A stretch of 50,746 nucleotides of DNA from an uncultured Bacteroidota bacterium (GTDB lineage Bacteria > Bacteroidota > Bacteroidia > Bacteroidales > VadinHA17): positions 1-50,746 of the forward strand of contig CAIJYD010000050.1 of assembly GCA_903824785.1 (NCBI GenBank). Reading direction: 5' to 3'. Positions 8,427-18,354 of the stretch are shown in pieces. The stretch's first letter is position 1. Each line of letters begins with the position of its first letter. A program made the translations under genes and the position numbers. Below the pieces are notes generated by a model, which was not told the origin of the DNA, ran no database searches, and was given only the letters and a program-made list of their open reading frames with translations.

Positions 8427-9782
8427 TCATTTGATTGGCTGATCTTCCACTTCAAACATTCTTGTCAACATGGTCTTTATCTTATCTGCAAGAGGTATTT
8501 TTTCCTCTTCCGCTACATGTGAATTGAATGGCTCCTCCGCTTCCACTTCAACTTTGGGCACAACAGGGACTTCTGGTTGAATAAATTTCTCCGGTACCCC
8601 GGCATTGAATGTCTTTTTGTATGTTTCAAGATAGTCAAAGCCACGCATAATAAGACCAACGCTTGTTGCATACATAGGCTGGTTTATTTCATTTCGGGCT
8701 ATCCCTGCAAGATGTTCATTTGGCAGACCTATTCTCACATCCATTGCAGTTTTGAACTTCATTAACTGAGGCAGGTGTTTGAGCATTGCTCCACCTCCTG
8801 TAATTACAACACCTGCAGCAAGTTTATCGGCATAACCTGAATTTTGTATTTCAAAATTCACCGATTCTATAATCTCCTCCATCCGCGACTGGATAATATA
8901 CGCCAGACTTTTAAATGAGATCTCTTTAGCAGCCCTGCCGCTGATTCCGGGGATCGTAACAACCTGATCGTCAGGGGCCATATCGCCCAAGGCTGAACCA
9001 TACTGAATTTTAAGCTGCTCTGCATACCGCTGAAGGATGGAGCAACCCTCCTTGATATCTTTTGTAACAACGTTTCCTCCAAATGGAATTACTGCAGTAT
9101 GACGGATAATATTATCGTAATATACAGCCACATCTGTAGTACCACCACCAATATCAACAAGCACCACACCAGCCTCTTTTTCGTCCTCGGTAAGAACTGC
9201 ATCGGAAGAAGCCAGCGGCTCAAGTATCATATCCTTAACTGTCAGATTTACTTTTCTGATACATTTCTCAATGTTCTTGGCAGCAGCAACCTGCCCGATC
9301 ACAATATGGAAATTGGCTTCCAGCCTTCTGCCGCACATACCTATCGGATTTTTGACACCGGTCTCATAATCAACAATGAAGTTCTGAGGTATAACATGTA
9401 TTATCTCCTCACCGATGTCGATATGTATCTTATGCATATCCTCAATGAGCTTGAAAATCTCCTCCTTTTTGATTTCATCATCGTAAGCATCGCGTATAAT
9501 ATAGCCGCGGTTCTTCATACTCTTAATATGCTGACCTGCAATGCCTACAAATACCTCAGTAAAAAGAATGCCGGATCTTTTCTGTACATCATCCACGGTT
9601 GTCTTAATAGCACTTACAGTCTCTTCAATATTAAGAACAACGCCTCTTTTTACTCCCTTCGAAAGAGCTTTGCTAAGTCCTAGAATTTCAATCTTGCCAT
9701 TCTCATTTTTCTTACCGACAATCGCCACAATCTTTGTGGTTCCAATGTCGATAGCTGCTACATACTGTTCCTGTTTGCTCAT
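8427..9782 (-). CDS. ftsA: Cell division protein FtsA
   Basis: FtsA (451 residues) is the actin-like ATPase that tethers FtsZ to the inner membrane. Phosphate-binding loops AAIDIGTTKIVAIVG (N-terminal) and VLVDIGGGTTDVAVY, and the adenosine motif VVITGGGAML, are all present, with the SHS2/1C subdomain between the first two. After a Pro/Val/Glu-rich linker (about 395-430) the C-terminus ends in LADKIKTMLTRMF, an amphipathic helix suitable as membrane-targeting sequence. The gene lies 23 bases after ftsQ, and its stop overlaps a possible early start of ftsZ. Confidence 0.97.
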   Translation of the reverse strand: MSKQEQYVAAIDIGTTKIVAIVGKKNENGKIEILGLSKALSKGVKRGVVLNIEETVSAIKTTVDDVQKRSGILFTEVFVGIAGQHIKSMKNRGYIIRDAYDDEIKKEEIFKLIEDMHKIHIDIGEEIIHVIPQNFIVDYETGVKNPIGMCGRRLEANFHIVIGQVAAAKNIEKCIRKVNLTVKDMILEPLASSDAVLTEDEKEAGVVLVDIGGGTTDVAVYYDNIIRHTAVIPFGGNVVTKDIKEGCSILQRYAEQLKIQYGSALGDMAPDDQVVTIPGISGRAAKEISFKSLAYIIQSRMEEIIESVNFEIQNSGYADKLAAGVVITGGGAMLKHLPQLMKFKTAMDVRIGLPNEHLAGIARNEINQPMYATSVGLIMRGFDYLETYKKTFNAGVPEKFIQPEVPVVPKVEVEAEEPFNSHVAEEEKIPLADKIKTMLTRMFEVEDQPIK

Positions 9783-9805
9783 AACTTTAATATGTTTATT
9801 TCTGA

Positions 9806-10582
9806 TTATCTTTTTCTACAAACTATCTGATCTTTAAATTCAAGGTTAATAAGCGAATATTTATTCCAGCCTACCTCAGGTAGCACCTTATCATAAAATG
9901 CTTCAAGGTTTCTCAGCTTTCCTTCATAATTTTCAGCTGTTCCCAGATGGACAAGCTGGTTTCCAACCCGCGGAATAAGGTCAATCTCATCATTGTTGTC
10001 CACAAAAATCTGATCGATTTGTGCCGACCAGAAATTATCGTCATTTATGTAATTTACGATATGATAGATATCCCTGAGAATTGTATTTTTAATGCTCGTA
10101 TCGAGTATGCTTACCCCGTTAAGCATTGCAGAACTGATATTTACATTCCCTCCTATTATATGCAGACGGGGAGTATAGAGATTCCTTGTTCTCACCACAA
10201 CTCCCTCCTCATCAATAAAGAAGTCGCCTCCATTGTCCGGCATTACCCGCATTACAGGCTCGCGCTGATCAGCATAGACATGAAGTGTACCGTCATTAGT
10301 CATATAAACTTCAGCTACCTTCAGCTCCCTGAGTATATTAATTCTGCTCTCAATTTCAGAAAGGGGAATATCCTTTACCGGCTTACCCAGTATTCGTCCG
10401 GAGATCCCGTATACAATATTCAGCATCTGTCTCCTTGTAACAAAATGGTAATCAGAGGAGTCTTTAATGTCAATACTAATTCCTCCGCAGGGTTTTGCTT
10501 TTGCTGAACGATAAAAACAGACCGGTATTATTATAAGGTATAACACAGGAAATATCAATAATATATTCAGAAACTTCTTCAT
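9806..10582 (-). CDS. ftsQ: Cell division protein FtsQ/DivIB
   Basis: The 258-residue bitopic membrane protein has a short cytoplasmic N-terminus, one membrane segment (about 5-22) and a periplasmic POTRA-like region starting near GGISIDIKDSSDYHF, followed by an FtsQ beta domain. Sequence conservation is low, as usual for Bacteroidota FtsQ, so the name rests on position between murC and ftsA, size and topology. Its ATG overlaps the murC stop (ATGA), suggesting translational coupling. It is expected to link FtsL and the septal synthase to the Z-ring. Confidence 0.85.
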   Translation of the reverse strand: MKKFLNILLIFPVLYLIIIPVCFYRSAKAKPCGGISIDIKDSSDYHFVTRRQMLNIVYGISGRILGKPVKDIPLSEIESRINILRELKVAEVYMTNDGTLHVYADQREPVMRVMPDNGGDFFIDEEGVVVRTRNLYTPRLHIIGGNVNISSAMLNGVSILDTSIKNTILRDIYHIVNYINDDNFWSAQIDQIFVDNNDEIDLIPRVGNQLVHLGTAENYEGKLRNLEAFYDKVLPEVGWNKYSLINLEFKDQIVCRKR

Positions 10583-11973
10583 CTGGCTCTCTCCTTTCCA
10601 AGTTTCTCTTCAATTGGAGTTACAAGTGAGTCAATATCTCCTGCTCCGATAGTCAGAAGAACATCCAGTTTGCTGATATCAAGTTTCCCGGGAATATCCT
10701 CTTTTCTCAAAAGTCTTTTATTTACAGATTTCATTCTGTTAAAGATCATTTCGGAGGAAACACCTTCTATCGGTTTTTCGCGGGCAGGATAAACAGGAAG
10801 AATGATTACTTCATCCAGTTCATCCAGAATAGAGGCAAATCCGTCAGCATGGTCGCGTGTGCGGGAAAAGAGATGTGGCTGAAAAATACCGGTAATTTTT
10901 CTGCCCTTGAAGTACTCTTTCATCGATTTAATGCAGGCCCTGATCTCTTCCGGATGGTGAGCATAATCATCAACGTAAGCAAGTCCCGGTAAATTGATCC
11001 TGATGTCAAACCTCCTCTTTACACCCTGAAACAGAATGGCAGCTTTCCGAATTTCCTGTTCTTTAACACCGCACATAAGAGCAATAGCAACAGCTGCAGT
11101 GAAATTTTCGATATTTATAATGCCGGGGAATGTAAAATGCAGATCTTCAATTACTTTATCAGGTGTTTTAATACTGAAACTGTAATAATCTTTTGTATGT
11201 ATAATATTGAACGCGTTGTAATCAGCATCAGGATCAAGTCCGTAGGTAAAAAATGTCACATCTGCCGGAACAATAATCTGGCTTTTAATTTTGCTGTTGA
11301 CGACAAGTGTTCCTCCGGGTTTTATTTTACTGCAAAAGATATTATATGCCTCCACCATAGTAGCCAGATCTCCGTAAATATCGAGATGATCGGCATCGAG
11401 TGAAGTAACAACTGCCATTAACGGTTTAAGCTGATGGAAGGAACGGTCGAATTCGTCAGCCTCCATCACAGTATATCTGCTCTCTCCGGTAAGAAGATTT
11501 GAATTATAGTTTTTAGAGATGCCGCCAAGGAACGCTGAGCAATCGGTTTCAGACTGTTTCAGCAGATGTGCAATCATTGTCGAGACGGTGGTTTTTCCAT
11601 GAGTTCCGGCTACTGCCAGAGTATCTGTATGGGATGAAATTCCGCCAAGGATCTCCGCACGTTTATAAAGCCGGTATCCATTATTTCTGAAATGTGAAAG
11701 GATTCTGTTTTCTGAAGGTATAGCCGGCGTATAGACCACAATTACCTTATCCTTATGAACAGGATTAAAAAACAGATCGGGCAGAAAAGCGGTATTATCT
11801 TCATATGTAATGGCACATCCGCTGTCGGCAAGTGAAAGCGTTATACGGCTTTCAGACCGGTCAAAGCCTGCAACTGCATACCCCCCCTTCCTGAAATATA
11901 ACGCAAGGGCACTCATGCCGATGCCGCCTATTCCGACAAAATAAATTCCTTCCGTATTTTTGAAATCTATCAT
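10579..11973 (-). CDS. murC: UDP-N-acetylmuramate--L-alanine ligase MurC
   Basis: MurC (464 residues) adds L-alanine to UDP-MurNAc with ATP, the first amino-acid step of peptidoglycan precursor synthesis in the cytoplasm. The N-terminal Rossmann domain shows YFVGIGGIGMSALA, the central domain has the Mur ligase P-loop AGTHGKTTVS, and VMEADEFDRSF and VDDYAHHPEEI are MurC-typical. Its start overlaps the murG stop by ATGA and its stop overlaps the ftsQ start in the same way. Confidence 0.97.
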   Translation of the reverse strand: MIDFKNTEGIYFVGIGGIGMSALALYFRKGGYAVAGFDRSESRITLSLADSGCAITYEDNTAFLPDLFFNPVHKDKVIVVYTPAIPSENRILSHFRNNGYRLYKRAEILGGISSHTDTLAVAGTHGKTTVSTMIAHLLKQSETDCSAFLGGISKNYNSNLLTGESRYTVMEADEFDRSFHQLKPLMAVVTSLDADHLDIYGDLATMVEAYNIFCSKIKPGGTLVVNSKIKSQIIVPADVTFFTYGLDPDADYNAFNIIHTKDYYSFSIKTPDKVIEDLHFTFPGIINIENFTAAVAIALMCGVKEQEIRKAAILFQGVKRRFDIRINLPGLAYVDDYAHHPEEIRACIKSMKEYFKGRKITGIFQPHLFSRTRDHADGFASILDELDEVIILPVYPAREKPIEGVSSEMIFNRMKSVNKRLLRKEDIPGKLDISKLDVLLTIGAGDIDSLVTPIEEKLGKERAR

Positions 11974-13082
11974 TTTCCTGCCAGTTTAAGTACCTCTTCA
12001 GCTATCCTTATATCTGCATCTCTATCGGCCATATTCAGTATGTTTCCGGAAAGAAGCTCCTGTTCATTTTTATCCGATACCAGCCTTATTGCTTCTTCCA
12101 CAAGAATATTATTCGCCTTGTCATCCGGTATTAAGATGGCCGCCCTGTGCTCTGCCAAAGCGAGTGCGTTTTTGGTCTGATGATCCTCTGCAACATTTGG
12201 AGAAGGAACAAGAATCACCGGTTTCCCCACCAGACACAATTCTGATATTGTTCCCGCCCCTGCCCTCGAAATAATTATATCAGCCGCTGCATAAGCATAA
12301 TCCATCCTGTTAATGAATCCCTGAACTATAATGTTTTTACTGAAAGAGAGGCTAACCAGTGTATTGACATTTTCAAAATAGTTTTTTCCTGTCTGCCACA
12401 GCCATTGGCAGCTGGACTCTTTAATCCGCTCAATTTTCCCGGCAAGAGTGTTATTAATGGTTCCTGCTCCGAGAGACCCCCCAAGTACCAGTATTACAGG
12501 AGAATTATTATCGAGGTTAAAAAATGAAAGTGCCTCGCCCTGCAGGCTTTTCAGATTATCAAAATTCTGACGTACAGGGTTTCCTGTTTTAATTATTTTT
12601 TCAGCCGGAAAATACTTTTCCATTCCATCGTAAGCAACACAAATAGCCGATGCTTTTTTTGCCAGAAGTTTGTTTGTCACGCCCGCATAACTGTTTTGTT
12701 CCTGAATGAGAGTTGGGATTCCCAGTTTCCCTGCCTGTCTGAGTACCGGTCCGCTGACATACCCTCCAACCCCAACCACCACATCCGGATTAAATTCCAT
12801 GATAATTTTTTTAGCCATCCCAAGGCTCTTAAAAAGCTTAAGTATCACTTTTATATTCTTAAATGTCAGGCTTCTGTACAAACCTGCTACGGGCAATCCG
12901 ACAATTCTGTAACCTGCTGCCGGAATTTTTTCCATCTCCATTCTCCCTTCGGCTCCAACAAATAAGATCTCTGTCTCAGGGTCAATTCTCCTGAGAGCAT
13001 TGGCAACAGATATTGCAGGAAAGATATGCCCTCCCGTTCCACCACCGCTTATTATGATCCTCTTATGGTTTGACCGGTTCAT
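11970..13082 (-). CDS. murG: MurG glycosyltransferase (lipid II synthesis)
   Basis: MurG transfers GlcNAc from UDP-GlcNAc to lipid I at the inner face of the membrane. The glycine-rich loop IISGGGTGGHIFPA near the N-terminus and the donor-binding region (SRAGAGTISELCLVGKPVILVPSP) fit the GT28 family, and the length of 370 residues is normal. An ATG at 13100 is open upstream, but I choose the ATG at 13082 (MNRSNHKR) because GGAGAGA lies at proper distance before it and the extra six residues are not conserved. The start lies inside the last 20 bases of ftsW. Confidence 0.96.
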   Translation of the reverse strand: MNRSNHKRIIISGGGTGGHIFPAISVANALRRIDPETEILFVGAEGRMEMEKIPAAGYRIVGLPVAGLYRSLTFKNIKVILKLFKSLGMAKKIIMEFNPDVVVGVGGYVSGPVLRQAGKLGIPTLIQEQNSYAGVTNKLLAKKASAICVAYDGMEKYFPAEKIIKTGNPVRQNFDNLKSLQGEALSFFNLDNNSPVILVLGGSLGAGTINNTLAGKIERIKESSCQWLWQTGKNYFENVNTLVSLSFSKNIIVQGFINRMDYAYAAADIIISRAGAGTISELCLVGKPVILVPSPNVAEDHQTKNALALAEHRAAILIPDDKANNILVEEAIRLVSDKNEQELLSGNILNMADRDADIRIAEEVLKLAGK

Positions 13083-14274
13083 AAATTTTCTCTCCATCAT
13101 CCGTTATTTCACCTTCAGGAAGTTCTTCTTTTTTAACCCGCGCATTTACCACCCTGCTTACACTCAGAATAGCCCCAATAGAGAAACTCATTACCAGGAC
13201 AGAAGTTCTGCCCCAGCTGACCATTGGAAGTGTCTGCCCGGTAACAGGGAATAATCCCACGGCAACAAACATATTCAGCATTGCCTGAACGACAATCATA
13301 ATAACCAATCCCATAACCAGGAAAGCCGGAAATGCTGTTTCACATTTTCTGGCTATAGTAATCCCCCTGAACAGCAGTATCGTATAGGCAAGTATAAGAG
13401 GAATAGCTCCTCCCAATAATCCGTATTCCTCAATTATTATTGCAAAAATGAAGTCGGAATTAGATTGGGGAAGCATATTTCTCTGTGTGCTTTTCCCGGG
13501 AGCTTTTCCGATTAACCCCCCTGTTGAGATAGCAATATTAGCCTGATTAGACTGATAGTCGCCATCCGCATCCTCAGTGCGCGAGAAAAAATGCTCAATT
13601 CTGTTTTTCCATACCTGCACCCTGTTGCTTTTTACTACTACCGTAAGGACCATTGCAAATAGAACTAAACCTACAACAGCTATCCCCACATAAGCCAGTA
13701 GGAATCTGAAAGGCACTCTCCCTATGAATAATATTATCATGCTGATACCGAATATCATCATTGCTGTGGATAGGTTTTCCGGCATAATAAGCCCAATTGT
13801 TATAGCTATAGGCGCCATAAAATATTTGGTTACCAGCATAAAATTATTCAACTCATTCTGGTATCGGGCAAGAGACCTCGCGAGATAAAGTACAAGTGCA
13901 ACTTTGGCAACATCAGAAGTCTGGAGCCGGAAGCCTGTTCCCGGTATTACAAGCCACCTGGTAGCCTCATTAACCCTCGATCCGAATGCATAAGTAAGAA
14001 TAAGCAATCCGATAGCAACCAGAAGGATAAGACCTGCTGTAGAGAAATAAATCTTATAAGGCAGGTAATGTACAATCACTATTATTATAAGGCTGAGTGC
14101 GAGCATTAGGAACTGGCTCCTCAGGAAATAAGTTGTATTTCCCTGAAAAGTTTTAAATGCCACTCCCACTGAAGAGCTGTAAACAGCCAGGAGAGAATAG
14201 AACATAAAAAGAGCAACAATGCCCCAGATTGCCCTGTCTCCCTTGAATGTCTTTGTAAGCCAACCCTTCTCCAT
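13063..14274 (-). CDS. ftsW: FtsW, SEDS-family septal peptidoglycan polymerase
   Basis: The 403-residue polytopic SEDS protein acts as glycosyltransferase polymerising lipid II at the septum with its partner transpeptidase, encoded four genes upstream. About ten hydrophobic segments can be seen. The large periplasmic loop contains the SEDS signature (NQANIAISTGGLIGKAPG, SDFIFAIIIEEYG), and the GQTLPMVSWGRTSVL stretch near the end is conserved. The stop lies within the murG start region. FtsW rather than RodA is favoured by position in the dcw cluster. Confidence 0.96.
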   Translation of the reverse strand: MEKGWLTKTFKGDRAIWGIVALFMFYSLLAVYSSSVGVAFKTFQGNTTYFLRSQFLMLALSLIIIVIVHYLPYKIYFSTAGLILLVAIGLLILTYAFGSRVNEATRWLVIPGTGFRLQTSDVAKVALVLYLARSLARYQNELNNFMLVTKYFMAPIAITIGLIMPENLSTAMMIFGISMIILFIGRVPFRFLLAYVGIAVVGLVLFAMVLTVVVKSNRVQVWKNRIEHFFSRTEDADGDYQSNQANIAISTGGLIGKAPGKSTQRNMLPQSNSDFIFAIIIEEYGLLGGAIPLILAYTILLFRGITIARKCETAFPAFLVMGLVIMIVVQAMLNMFVAVGLFPVTGQTLPMVSWGRTSVLVMSFSIGAILSVSRVVNARVKKEELPEGEITDDGEKIYEPVKP

Positions 14275-14284
14275 TTACTGTTAA

Positions 14285-15622
14285 TTAAAGATTTCTTACT
14301 GCCTGTTTAAACTGACGTCCCCTGTCTTCATAATTCTTAAAGAGATCGAAGCTTGCGCATGCCGGTGACAACAAAACCGTTTCTCCTTTTTTAGCCAGAT
14401 AATACGATGCTCTCACAGCCTCTTCCATCGATGAGGTTTCAACAATTGTAGGAACCATATCTTTAAAAGCCTCCATTATTTTACTGTTGTCCTTACCCAT
14501 GCAGACAACAGCCTTCACCTTTTTCCTGACCACCGGAAAAAGCTCTGAATAATCATTTCCCTTGTCGACCCCTCCCACAATCCATACAATATCGTTCTCC
14601 ATACACTCTATGGCATACCATGTCGAATTTACATTAGTAGCTTTAGAGTCGTTGATAAAGTCAATTCCGCAAACTGTAATTACCGGTTCAAGACGGTGTT
14701 CTACCCCCTGGAAATCAGCAAGACTTTCCCGTATCTCCTCCTTCCGGATATTTAGAACTTTGCCTGCAATGGCTGCCGCCATTGAGTTGTAGACGTTGTG
14801 GCGGCCTTTTAGCGCCAATTCATGAATAGTCATAAGGTTTGTTTTATTTGGGTAGTCAATTATCAATTCGTTCTTTTCAATATATGCGGTCATCCCTTCT
14901 GTGATTTCATCGGAAAAGGGAAGAAGGGTCATTTCAAACTTCTTTTTATTTAATTCCGATTTAATGATTGGATCGCCTGCCCAGTATATCAGGAAATCTG
15001 ATTTTTGCTGATTCTGTGTAACTCTGAATTTAGAATCGACATAATTCTGAAGCTGGTATCCGTATCTGTCGAGATGATCAGGAGTAATATTCATCAGGAC
15101 AGCAATATCTGCTTTAAACTCATACATGCCGTCGAGCTGAAAACTGCTAAGCTCAATTACATAATAATCGTATCCTCCTTCTGCCACAGCCATTGCGAAA
15201 CTGTTCCCTACATTACCTGTCATTGCAACTTTTTTTCCTGCTTTTTGCAGGATATGGTAAATCATATTTGTAACAGTTGTCTTTCCGTTGCTTCCTGTTA
15301 TACAAACCTTTATGCCGGTTGCATATCTTCCTGCAAATTCAATCTCAGAAATAACAGGAATCCCCTTTTCACGCAGCAGCAGGATAACAGGTGCATTTTC
15401 AGGAATTCCGGGGCTTTTAATAACTTCATCAGCAGAAAGTATAACCGTTTCATTATGATTATTCTCTTCCCACTTTATATTATGTTTATCAAGAATTTCT
15501 TTATACTTTTCTTTTATCGGTCCCTTATCAGATACGAACACATCAAACCCATTCATCTGCGCCAGTACAGCTGACCCGGCACCACTTTCTCCTGCTCCCA
15601 GAATTACAATCTTCTTCTTCAT
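14285..15622 (-). CDS. murD: UDP-N-acetylmuramoylalanine--D-glutamate ligase MurD
   Basis: MurD (445 residues) adds D-glutamate to UDP-MurNAc-L-Ala. The N-terminal domain begins with KIVILGAGESGAGSA, the ATP-binding loop reads ITGSNGKTTVTNM, and DHLDRYG and the C-terminal NDSKATNVNST are hallmarks of MurD. It is 10 bases upstream of ftsW and 4 bases downstream of mraY. Confidence 0.97.
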   Translation of the reverse strand: MKKKIVILGAGESGAGSAVLAQMNGFDVFVSDKGPIKEKYKEILDKHNIKWEENNHNETVILSADEVIKSPGIPENAPVILLLREKGIPVISEIEFAGRYATGIKVCITGSNGKTTVTNMIYHILQKAGKKVAMTGNVGNSFAMAVAEGGYDYYVIELSSFQLDGMYEFKADIAVLMNITPDHLDRYGYQLQNYVDSKFRVTQNQQKSDFLIYWAGDPIIKSELNKKKFEMTLLPFSDEITEGMTAYIEKNELIIDYPNKTNLMTIHELALKGRHNVYNSMAAAIAGKVLNIRKEEIRESLADFQGVEHRLEPVITVCGIDFINDSKATNVNSTWYAIECMENDIVWIVGGVDKGNDYSELFPVVRKKVKAVVCMGKDNSKIMEAFKDMVPTIVETSSMEEAVRASYYLAKKGETVLLSPACASFDLFKNYEDRGRQFKQAVRNL

Positions 15623-15626
15623 TTTA

Positions 15627-16883
15627 TTATCTAATCTTGAGCGTCACAATGCTTATTACAGCCAATATTATAGCAACAATCCAGAACCGGGTGACAATTT
15701 TCGGTTCAGGGTAGCCCTTTTTCTGATAATGGTGGTGAAGCGGTGCCATAAGAAAAACACGCCTCCCTTCACCATATTTTCTTTTTGTCCTTTTAAACCA
15801 GGTAACCTGTATCATAACTGAAAGTGCTTCAACAAGAAATATCCCGCAGAGTATTGGAATCAGAAGCTCTTTTCTGATTATAATTGCAAACACAGCTATA
15901 ATACCACCAAGGGCAAGACTTCCGGTATCGCCCATAAATACCTGAGCCGGGTATGAGTTATACCAAAGGAAACCTATTGTAGCCCCGATAAAGGCACTGG
16001 CAAAGATCACCAGCTCCTGCGAGCCGGGTATGTACATAATTTTAAGATAGTTGGCATAGATGACGTTACTCGAAAGGTATGCCAGAATTCCAAGGGCACT
16101 GCCAATTATTGCAGATGTGCCTGTTGCAAGGCCATCGAGCCCGTCAGTAAGGTTGGCTCCATTTGAAACTGCAGTAACAATAAAAATTACAATAATCACA
16201 AAAACAAGCCAGGTAAACGGCTGCCTGTGATCTTCATCAATAAAGGAGACAAGCCTGGAATAGTCGAATTCATTATTTTTCACAAAAGGAATAGTTGTTT
16301 TTGTTGACTTCCTTTCCATGGCAATTTCACCTTTTGAAGCAAAAGGCACTGACGGATCGAGCAGCTCCATTTTCTCTCTGGAGGAGAGGTCGGCAATACT
16401 TACCTTTTCAGTAATAATTACATCATCACTGAAAAACAGTGTCAACCCGACAATAAGTCCGAGACCGATCTGACCAATAATCTTAAACCTGCCGGCAAGC
16501 CCCTCTTTATTTTTCCTGAATATTTTAATATAATCATCAAGGAATCCAATTAACCCTAACCAGACAGTGGTTAAAAGCATAAGAATAACATAGATATTAT
16601 TGAGTTTTGCAAACAGGAGTGTCGGGATAATTATCGATGAAAGAATTATTATACCTCCCATAGAAGGAGTTCCTTTTTTCTGGTATTGTCCTTCAAGGCC
16701 AAGGTTTCTGACCACTTCCCCAACCTGTTTTTTCTGAAGAAACAGAATAATTTTTTTGCCTATCAGAAGGGAAATGATAAGAGAGGTTATAATAGCCATT
16801 GCCGCCCTGAAAGAGATAAACTGAAAAACTCCGGCTCCGGGAATATCAAGTGTATCAAGATATTTAAACAAGTATACCAGCAT
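15627..16883 (-). CDS. mraY: Phospho-N-acetylmuramoyl-pentapeptide-transferase MraY
   Basis: MraY makes lipid I by moving phospho-MurNAc-pentapeptide to undecaprenyl phosphate in the inner membrane. Conserved cytoplasmic motifs are visible: [35 protein letters not shown] and the [11 protein letters not shown] histidine loop. The protein is 418 residues, longer than the roughly 360 of E. coli, because of an insertion of about 60 residues (about 175-235, [15 protein letters not shown] onwards) that I recall as common in Bacteroidota. Confidence 0.97.
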   Translation of the reverse strand: MLVYLFKYLDTLDIPGAGVFQFISFRAAMAIITSLIISLLIGKKIILFLQKKQVGEVVRNLGLEGQYQKKGTPSMGGIIILSSIIIPTLLFAKLNNIYVILMLLTTVWLGLIGFLDDYIKIFRKNKEGLAGRFKIIGQIGLGLIVGLTLFFSDDVIITEKVSIADLSSREKMELLDPSVPFASKGEIAMERKSTKTTIPFVKNNEFDYSRLVSFIDEDHRQPFTWLVFVIIVIFIVTAVSNGANLTDGLDGLATGTSAIIGSALGILAYLSSNVIYANYLKIMYIPGSQELVIFASAFIGATIGFLWYNSYPAQVFMGDTGSLALGGIIAVFAIIIRKELLIPILCGIFLVEALSVMIQVTWFKRTKRKYGEGRRVFLMAPLHHHYQKKGYPEPKIVTRFWIVAIILAVISIVTLKIR

Positions 16884-16895
16884 ATCTCTATTGGT

Positions 16896-18353
16896 TTATT
16901 TCAGTAACAATGCGTTAGTAAGTTCCTCTCTGTCGTCGAAATGATATTTCACTCCCATAATTTCCTGGTATGTCTCATGACCTTTCCCTGCCACAAGAAT
17001 AACATCGCCTGTATTTGCAAGCATAACAGCAGTTCTGATAGCTTCTCTCCTGTCGGTTATCCTCAGAGTCTTCCTTTTAAGGTCCGGAGTTATTCCGGCT
17101 TCCATATCATCAAGTATTTTTTCAGGATCTTCAGTTCTGGGGTTATCGGAGGTAAGGATTGTTCTGGCAGATCCTTCGGCAGAAATTGCAGCCATTTTTG
17201 GTCGCTTTGTCTTATCTCTGTCGCCACCTGCCCCGACAACCGTTATAAGCTGAACGCTTCCCTCACGAATTTCATTTATCGTATCTATCACATTCATAAG
17301 AGCATCGGGAGAATGGGCATAATCCACAATACCGGAGATCCCTCCGGCCGACTTAACCACTTCGAGCCTTCCGCAAACTGGATAAAGGTCGCTGAGTATA
17401 GTAAGTATCTCCTTTTTTGTTGCCCCCAGAAGTTCAGAAGCAGCATACACTGCCAGCAGGTTCGAGGCATTAAAACCACCAATAAATCTTGTCCAGACCT
17501 CTTCTCCCTGAATTCTTAAACCCATTCCTTCAAAACCCTGCTCAATAATACCGCAGCGATAATCTGCCATCGCCCTGACAGAAAAGGTGAAATGTTGTGC
17601 CTTGCAGTTTTGCAGCATAACCCTGCCATTCCTGTCGTCGATATTGACCAGAGCGAACGAATCAACCGGAAGGGAATCAAAGAAGCTCTTTTTTGCCGCA
17701 AGGTAATTATCGAAGGTTTTATGATAATCGAGATGATCGTGAGTAAGGTTTGTGAAGATGCCTCCTCCAAAATTAAGTCCGGCAATACGCTTCTGATCAA
17801 CTGAATGAGAGCTTACTTCCATAAACACATAGTCGCACCCTTCTGTAACCATATCTGACAGAATGCTGTTAAGCTGAACCGGATCCGGAGTTGTGTGTGT
17901 TGCAGGAAGTTCCTTTCCGTTAATAAAATTGCAGACCGTTGAGAAAAGGCCGCATTTATAACCCAGCTGAATGAACATTCTGTATAGCAGGGTAGCAATT
18001 GTTGTTTTTCCGTTAGTACCTGTAACCCCTATCAGTTTTAAAGAAGAGGAAGGATTCCCAAAGAAGTTTGATGCTGCAAATCCAAGAGCTTTTGAAGAGT
18101 CTGCCGTTCGGATCCAGGTAACACTCTTATCGGGATTTTCAGGAAGTTTCTCGCAAATGACAGCTGTTGCGCCGGCTAAGAGAGCTTTATCTATAAAATC
18201 ATGACCATCTGAACTAGATCCATTAACGGCAACAAAGAGAGAACCGGCAGTTACCCTTCTGGAATCAAATTCTATATTTTCGATTACCCGGTTTATTCCT
18301 TCTGATAAAGAAACTATTTCGATCCCTTTTAATATATCTTCAATCTTCATCAT
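16896..18353 (-). CDS. murE: UDP-MurNAc-tripeptide synthetase MurE
   Basis: MurE (485 residues) adds the third stem-peptide residue. The ATP-binding loop is GVTGTNGKTTIATL, and TTPDPVQL and NLTHDHLDYH are typical. The DNPRTEDP motif predicts meso-diaminopimelate as substrate rather than lysine, by the DNPR rule. The gene starts with tandem ATG codons one base after the stop of the penicillin-binding protein; either could initiate. Confidence 0.97.
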   Translation of the reverse strand: MMKIEDILKGIEIVSLSEGINRVIENIEFDSRRVTAGSLFVAVNGSSSDGHDFIDKALLAGATAVICEKLPENPDKSVTWIRTADSSKALGFAASNFFGNPSSSLKLIGVTGTNGKTTIATLLYRMFIQLGYKCGLFSTVCNFINGKELPATHTTPDPVQLNSILSDMVTEGCDYVFMEVSSHSVDQKRIAGLNFGGGIFTNLTHDHLDYHKTFDNYLAAKKSFFDSLPVDSFALVNIDDRNGRVMLQNCKAQHFTFSVRAMADYRCGIIEQGFEGMGLRIQGEEVWTRFIGGFNASNLLAVYAASELLGATKKEILTILSDLYPVCGRLEVVKSAGGISGIVDYAHSPDALMNVIDTINEIREGSVQLITVVGAGGDRDKTKRPKMAAISAEGSARTILTSDNPRTEDPEKILDDMEAGITPDLKRKTLRITDRREAIRTAVMLANTGDVILVAGKGHETYQEIMGVKYHFDDREELTNALLLK

Positions 18354-18354
18354 A

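Noticed and set aside
9099-9683. 194-codon frame antisense to ftsA
   Set aside because: It lies wholly inside ftsA; the length is explained by shadow coding of a conserved gene.
9947-10507. 186-codon frame antisense to ftsQ
   Set aside because: It is a shadow of ftsQ without known motifs.
15005-15574. 189-codon frame antisense to murD
   Set aside because: It is a shadow of murD; Cys/Asn-rich translation with no family resemblance.
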